Source: Geminicoccus sp035556675 (GTDB lineage: Bacteria > Pseudomonadota > Alphaproteobacteria > Geminicoccales > Geminicoccaceae). Taken from it: a stretch of DNA of 7,510 nucleotides. Positions 5,189-7,510 of this stretch are shown piece after piece; position 1 is the stretch's first letter, and every line of letters begins with the position of its first letter. The stretch is from positions 1-7,510 of the forward strand of contig NZ_DATMFZ010000241.1 of NCBI RefSeq assembly GCF_035556675.1, read 5' to 3'. A program made the position numbers and the translations under genes. The notes beneath the pieces are model-generated. The model made no database searches, had not been told where the DNA came from, and worked only from the letters and a program-made list of their open reading frames with translations.

Positions 5189-6394
5189 ATGGCCGCATCG
5201 AGATTGTTGGGGGGGCTGGCGCTGGGTGCAGCGCTGACGATGGGCGCATTGCCGTCGCAGGCCGCGGACGAGATCGTGCTGGGCTTCGCGGTCGCCGATT
5301 CCGGCGCCATGAACGCCTATGACAGCGATTCGAAGAAGATGGCGCTGCTCTGGATGGAGGAGCAGAACGCCAAGGGCGGCCTGCTCGGCAGGCAGCTCAA
5401 GGAGGTCTCGGCCGACACCAAGTCCGACCGGGTCGAGGGCGCCAAGGCCGGCCAGCGCGTCCTGCGCGAGGGGGCCGTGGTGGTGTTCGCCACCTGCGAC
5501 TACGACTATGGGGCGCCCGCCGCCCTGCAGGCACAGCAGGCCGGCGTCGTCTCCGTGTTCCTGTGCGCCGGCGATCCCAAGGCGGGCGTGATGGGGGTGG
5601 GGCCATTGTCGTTCACCTCGTCGAACGCCGCCCAGGTCGAGGGCGCCACGCTCGCCGAGTGGGGCATGGAGAAGAAGGGCTACAAGACCGCCTATGTCCT
5701 GCTCGACGAGACGCTCGAGTACAACAAGTCGGCCTGCGCCGGCTTCGACTGGCGGTTCCCGGCTGTCGGCGGCGAGATCGTCGGCCGCGACGTGTTCAAG
5801 GGCAGCGATGCCTCGATCGCCTCGCAGATCACCCGCTTCCGCTCGGTGGCAGCCGAGAAGCCGGTCGACGTGCTGGTGCTCTGCTCCTCCATGCCGGGTG
5901 CGCCCGGCGCGCTGCGGCAGATCCGGGCGGCCGGGATCGACATCCCGGTGTTCGGCTCGCAGTCGATGGACGGGCTGTACTGGCAGGATGCCGTGCCTGG
6001 CCTGAAGGACTTCTATGTCCCGATCCAGGCCTCGGCCTATGGCGACGATCCCCGGCCCGAGGTGAACGAGCTGGCCGAGCGCTTCGAGAAGCGCTGGGGT
6101 GCCCGTCCTGCCACCCAGTATGCCTTCCCGATCTGGGCCTTCATGGAGCTGTGGGCCAAGGCGGTCGAGAAGGCCGGCACCACCGACGCGCAGCCGGTGG
6201 TCGACGTGATGAACAGCTTCACGGACGAGCCGACCCTGCTCGGCCCCAGGACCTTCACGCCGATGCTGCACATCCAGGACCGGCCGCTGGAACTGATCGC
6301 CGAGGTCGGCGGCGGCCAGGGCAAGGTGATCGACCAGTGGCGGATCGCCGAGCCGGTGCCGCAGGAGGTGCTCTACCGGCTGAAGACCGACTGA
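5189..6394 (+). CDS. Periplasmic substrate-binding protein of the HAAT-type ABC importer (Peripla_BP_6)
   Basis: Predicted 401-residue secreted receptor that would capture the substrate and deliver it to LivH/LivM. Residues 1-25 form a signal peptide (one Arg, hydrophobic core LLGGLALGAALTMGAL, cleavage after SQA), and the mature protein begins ADEIVLGFAVADSGAMNAYDSDSKKMALLWMEEQNAKGGLLGRQL, the usual first lobe of LivJ/LivK-like proteins. The second lobe includes YKTAYVLLDETLEYNKSACAGF, GGEIVGRDVFKGSDASIASQITRFR and IDIPVFGSQSMDG. The C-terminal strand HIQDRPLELIAEV fits the family. Four cysteines (103, 126, 183, 232) are notable. The ATG at 5189 follows AGGGGGAAG at normal spacing; the frame is open upstream to 5033 but without coding character. 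Unlike the classic livKHMGF order, the gene is divergent from its transporter genes and has its own sigma-54-type promoter. The ligand is unknown; leucine-type amino acids, amides or other small nitrogen compounds are all possible. Confidence 0.93.
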   Translation: MAASRLLGGLALGAALTMGALPSQAADEIVLGFAVADSGAMNAYDSDSKKMALLWMEEQNAKGGLLGRQLKEVSADTKSDRVEGAKAGQRVLREGAVVVFATCDYDYGAPAALQAQQAGVVSVFLCAGDPKAGVMGVGPLSFTSSNAAQVEGATLAEWGMEKKGYKTAYVLLDETLEYNKSACAGFDWRFPAVGGEIVGRDVFKGSDASIASQITRFRSVAAEKPVDVLVLCSSMPGAPGALRQIRAAGIDIPVFGSQSMDGLYWQDAVPGLKDFYVPIQASAYGDDPRPEVNELAERFEKRWGARPATQYAFPIWAFMELWAKAVEKAGTTDAQPVVDVMNSFTDEPTLLGPRTFTPMLHIQDRPLELIAEVGGGQGKVIDQWRIAEPVPQEVLYRLKTD

Positions 6395-6415
6395 TCCCGC
6401 CCTTTCGGTGAGGGG

Positions 6416-6446
6416 GATGCCCCGCGGAAGCCGGCCGCGGGGCATC
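6416..6446. terminator. Strong bidirectional hairpin between convergent genes
   Basis: GATGCCCCGCGG (6416-6427) and CCGCGGGGCATC (6435-6446) form a perfect 12-bp stem around a 7-nt loop. Beyond one mismatch, the flanks extend the pairing (GGG at 6412-6414 with TCC at 6448-6450, one G-U). It lies in the 59-bp gap between the binding-protein stop (6394) and the response-regulator stop (6454), so it probably ends transcripts from both sides. There is no long T-run, which is common in GC-rich genomes. Confidence 0.75.
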
Positions 6447-6453
6447 GTCCCGG

Positions 6454-6834
6454 TCAGGGACGGTTCAGGAGCCGTGCAACGGCCTCGACGAGACGGTCGT
6501 TCATCGCCGGCTTCTCGACCAGCATGTGGCCGTGGCGGCTCAGCAGTTCGGGCAGTCTTTGCCCGCTATAGAACAGGAACGGGATCTGCCGTTCCACCAG
6601 GAGACGTGCGACGGGCTCGGTGGTGTCCGTGCCCAGGCGAAAGTCGAGCACCGCGACATCGATATGGTCGCGCTCGGCGCTCGCCATGGCTTCGGGCAAG
6701 GTGAACCATGGCCCGATCACCTGGGCCCCGACACCCTGGAAGGTCGCCTCAAGATCGAAGGCGATCAGGACCTCATCGTCCGCGATGAAGACCCTGGCTC
6801 CTTCCAGCCATGTGCTCCGGCCAGTCGTCCTCAT
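6454..6834 (-). CDS. Single-domain (receiver-only) response regulator
   Basis: Predicted 126-residue CheY-like receiver with no output domain. The acidic pocket is IADDE (Asp19, Asp20), the phospho-acceptor is Asp64 in VAVLDFRLG, the conserved Ser/Thr is Ser90 in FLFYSGQ, and the conserved Lys is Lys108 in LVEKPA. The pattern, including the GPWFTLPEAMASAE region after the first strand, is that of receivers paired with HWE-family kinases in Alphaproteobacteria. It would be phosphorylated by the kinase encoded just upstream, whose 3' end it overlaps by 62 nt in another frame. The ATG at 6834 is the only normal start before the first strand; its ribosome site is weak (GAGG about 11 nt upstream), consistent with translational coupling. 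With no DNA-binding domain it must act through protein contacts; its target is not visible. It converges on the binding-protein gene. Confidence 0.92.
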   Translation of the reverse strand: MRTTGRSTWLEGARVFIADDEVLIAFDLEATFQGVGAQVIGPWFTLPEAMASAERDHIDVAVLDFRLGTDTTEPVARLLVERQIPFLFYSGQRLPELLSRHGHMLVEKPAMNDRLVEAVARLLNRP

Positions 6835-7510
6835 CGCGCGGCTCGGCCTCAGGGATTTCCAGCTCGATCGTGCACGTCACACCGCCCGGCAGGAACTCAT
6901 GGCGCACCTTGGCGCCGGGAATCCCCTTCTGGATCAGCACGCTGCCAAAGCCGTTCCGCTCCTGACGATGCACCGGAGGCCCGTCGCTCTCCTGCCAAGT
7001 AACCACCAAGTGCCTGCGATTGTTCCCTGTCAACCGCCAGGAAAGGGCCACGCGCCCATGATCGTCGGACAGGGCGCCGTGCTTCTCGGCATTGGTGGCC
7101 AGCTCATGCAGGACCAGGCCGAACGGTGTCGCCAGGTCGGCCGGCAGGGTGATGGGTTCGCCCGTGACGGTGAGCCTCGCCGAATTGCCGTCGACATAGG
7201 CCTGAAGCTGGCCTTCGATCAGGGCCACGAGGCTGGCCCCCTGCCAGTGCGATTCGACCAGCAGCTTGTGGGCGGCCGCCAGGGCCGCGATCCGGCCTTC
7301 GAACCGCTCGGCGAACTCCTCGGGGTCTGGGGACGTCCGCAGGGTCTGGCGCGCCATCGACTGCACGACGGTCAGCGTGTTCTTGACCCGATGGGTGAGC
7401 TCGTCGAGCAGCAGGTTCTGCCGCTGCATCCAGCGCTGCCGCTCGGTGATGTCGCGGGTGCTTTCCAGGACCAGCCGCCGCCCTTCGAGCGGGACCAGCT
7501 CGATCTGGCT
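6773..7510 (-). CDS. PAS/HWE-family sensor histidine kinase, C-terminal part (cut by the window edge)
   Basis: The frame enters from the right edge and ends at 6773; the start lies beyond 7510. The first residues visible (IELVPLEGRRLVLESTRDITERQRW) are the end of a PAS/PAC sensing domain. Next is the dimerisation and phospho-acceptor segment LLLDELTHRVKNTLTVVQSMARQTL, with the acceptor His encoded at 7391-7393. The HATPase part has an N-box LVLHELATNAEKHGAL and the WxE motif in LVVTWQESDGPPV; these His and W-x-E features define the HWE class. A G-box-like GFGSVLIQKGIPG follows. The C-terminus (EAEPRDEDDWPEHMAGRSQGLHRGR) is acidic then basic and lies largely in the overlap with the response regulator. 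PAS domains in this class often bind flavin (light) or heme, but the ligand-binding part is outside the window. No transmembrane segment is seen in the visible part. Confidence 0.92.
   Translation of the reverse strand, partial: SQIELVPLEGRRLVLESTRDITERQRWMQRQNLLLDELTHRVKNTLTVVQSMARQTLRTSPDPEEFAERFEGRIAALAAAHKLLVESHWQGASLVALIEGQLQAYVDGNSARLTVTGEPITLPADLATPFGLVLHELATNAEKHGALSDDHGRVALSWRLTGNNRRHLVVTWQESDGPPVHRQERNGFGSVLIQKGIPGAKVRHEFLPGGVTCTIELEIPEAEPRDEDDWPEHMAGRSQGLHRGR

Noticed and set aside
4952..6445. Long open frame (about 497 codons) on the minus strand opposite the binding protein
   Set aside because: Its composition is that of an antisense shadow in GC-rich DNA, rich in His, Gly, Arg and Leu with no recognisable domain. 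The plus strand encodes a clear secreted receptor.
1..7510. CRISPR arrays, tRNA or rRNA genes, insertion sequences
   Set aside because: No regularly spaced repeats, cloverleaf, ribosomal sequence, transposase or terminal inverted repeats were recognised in the window.

Overview
The window is GC-rich, densely packed DNA that looks like an alphaproteobacterial chromosome. The evidence is base composition, an HWE-family histidine kinase with its single-domain response regulator (a class concentrated in Alphaproteobacteria), and a complete branched-chain-amino-acid-type (HAAT) ABC importer. The species cannot be named from the sequence. Every gene found belongs to a recognised family. The most informative parts are the control DNA and some active-site departures inside the transporter.

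Layout. (1) 1-87: upstream DNA of an AraC-type regulator, with a short imperfect direct repeat. (2) 88-981 (+): AraC-family regulator. (3) 982-1015: short convergent gap with a small hairpin. (4) 1016-4955 (-): a five-gene operon read right to left, livG-livF-livH-livM plus a small VOC-fold protein. The four transporter genes overlap by 1 to 4 nt at every junction, and the VOC gene follows livM after 10 nt. (5) 4956-5188: divergent control region. It carries a near-consensus sigma-54 (-24/-12) promoter pointing at the binding-protein gene, several inverted repeats, and a perfect 10-bp palindrome just upstream of livG. (6) 5189-6394 (+): periplasmic substrate-binding protein with a signal peptide. 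(7) 6395-6453: convergent gap with a perfect 12-bp-stem hairpin, a likely shared terminator. (8) 6454-6834 (-): receiver-only response regulator. (9) 6773-7510 (-): C-terminal part of a PAS/HWE histidine kinase that runs off the right edge and overlaps the response-regulator gene by 62 nt.

How the parts work together. The secreted binding protein (5189-6394) would capture a substrate and deliver it to the LivH/LivM membrane channel driven by the LivG/LivF ATPases. The binding protein is made from the opposite strand of the same control region, so the two arms can be regulated separately. The sigma-54 promoter suggests nitrogen-responsive expression of the binding protein and hence a nitrogen-containing substrate (amino acid, amide or similar), but the substrate cannot be read from the sequence. 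The kinase/response-regulator pair is convergent to the transporter and is probably an independent unit. The AraC regulator more likely serves genes to the left of the window.

I do not see a wholly new system. The points most worth following are the sigma-54 promoter with its surrounding repeats, the asymmetric (one canonical, one degenerate) ATPase pair, and the VOC protein attached to the importer operon.
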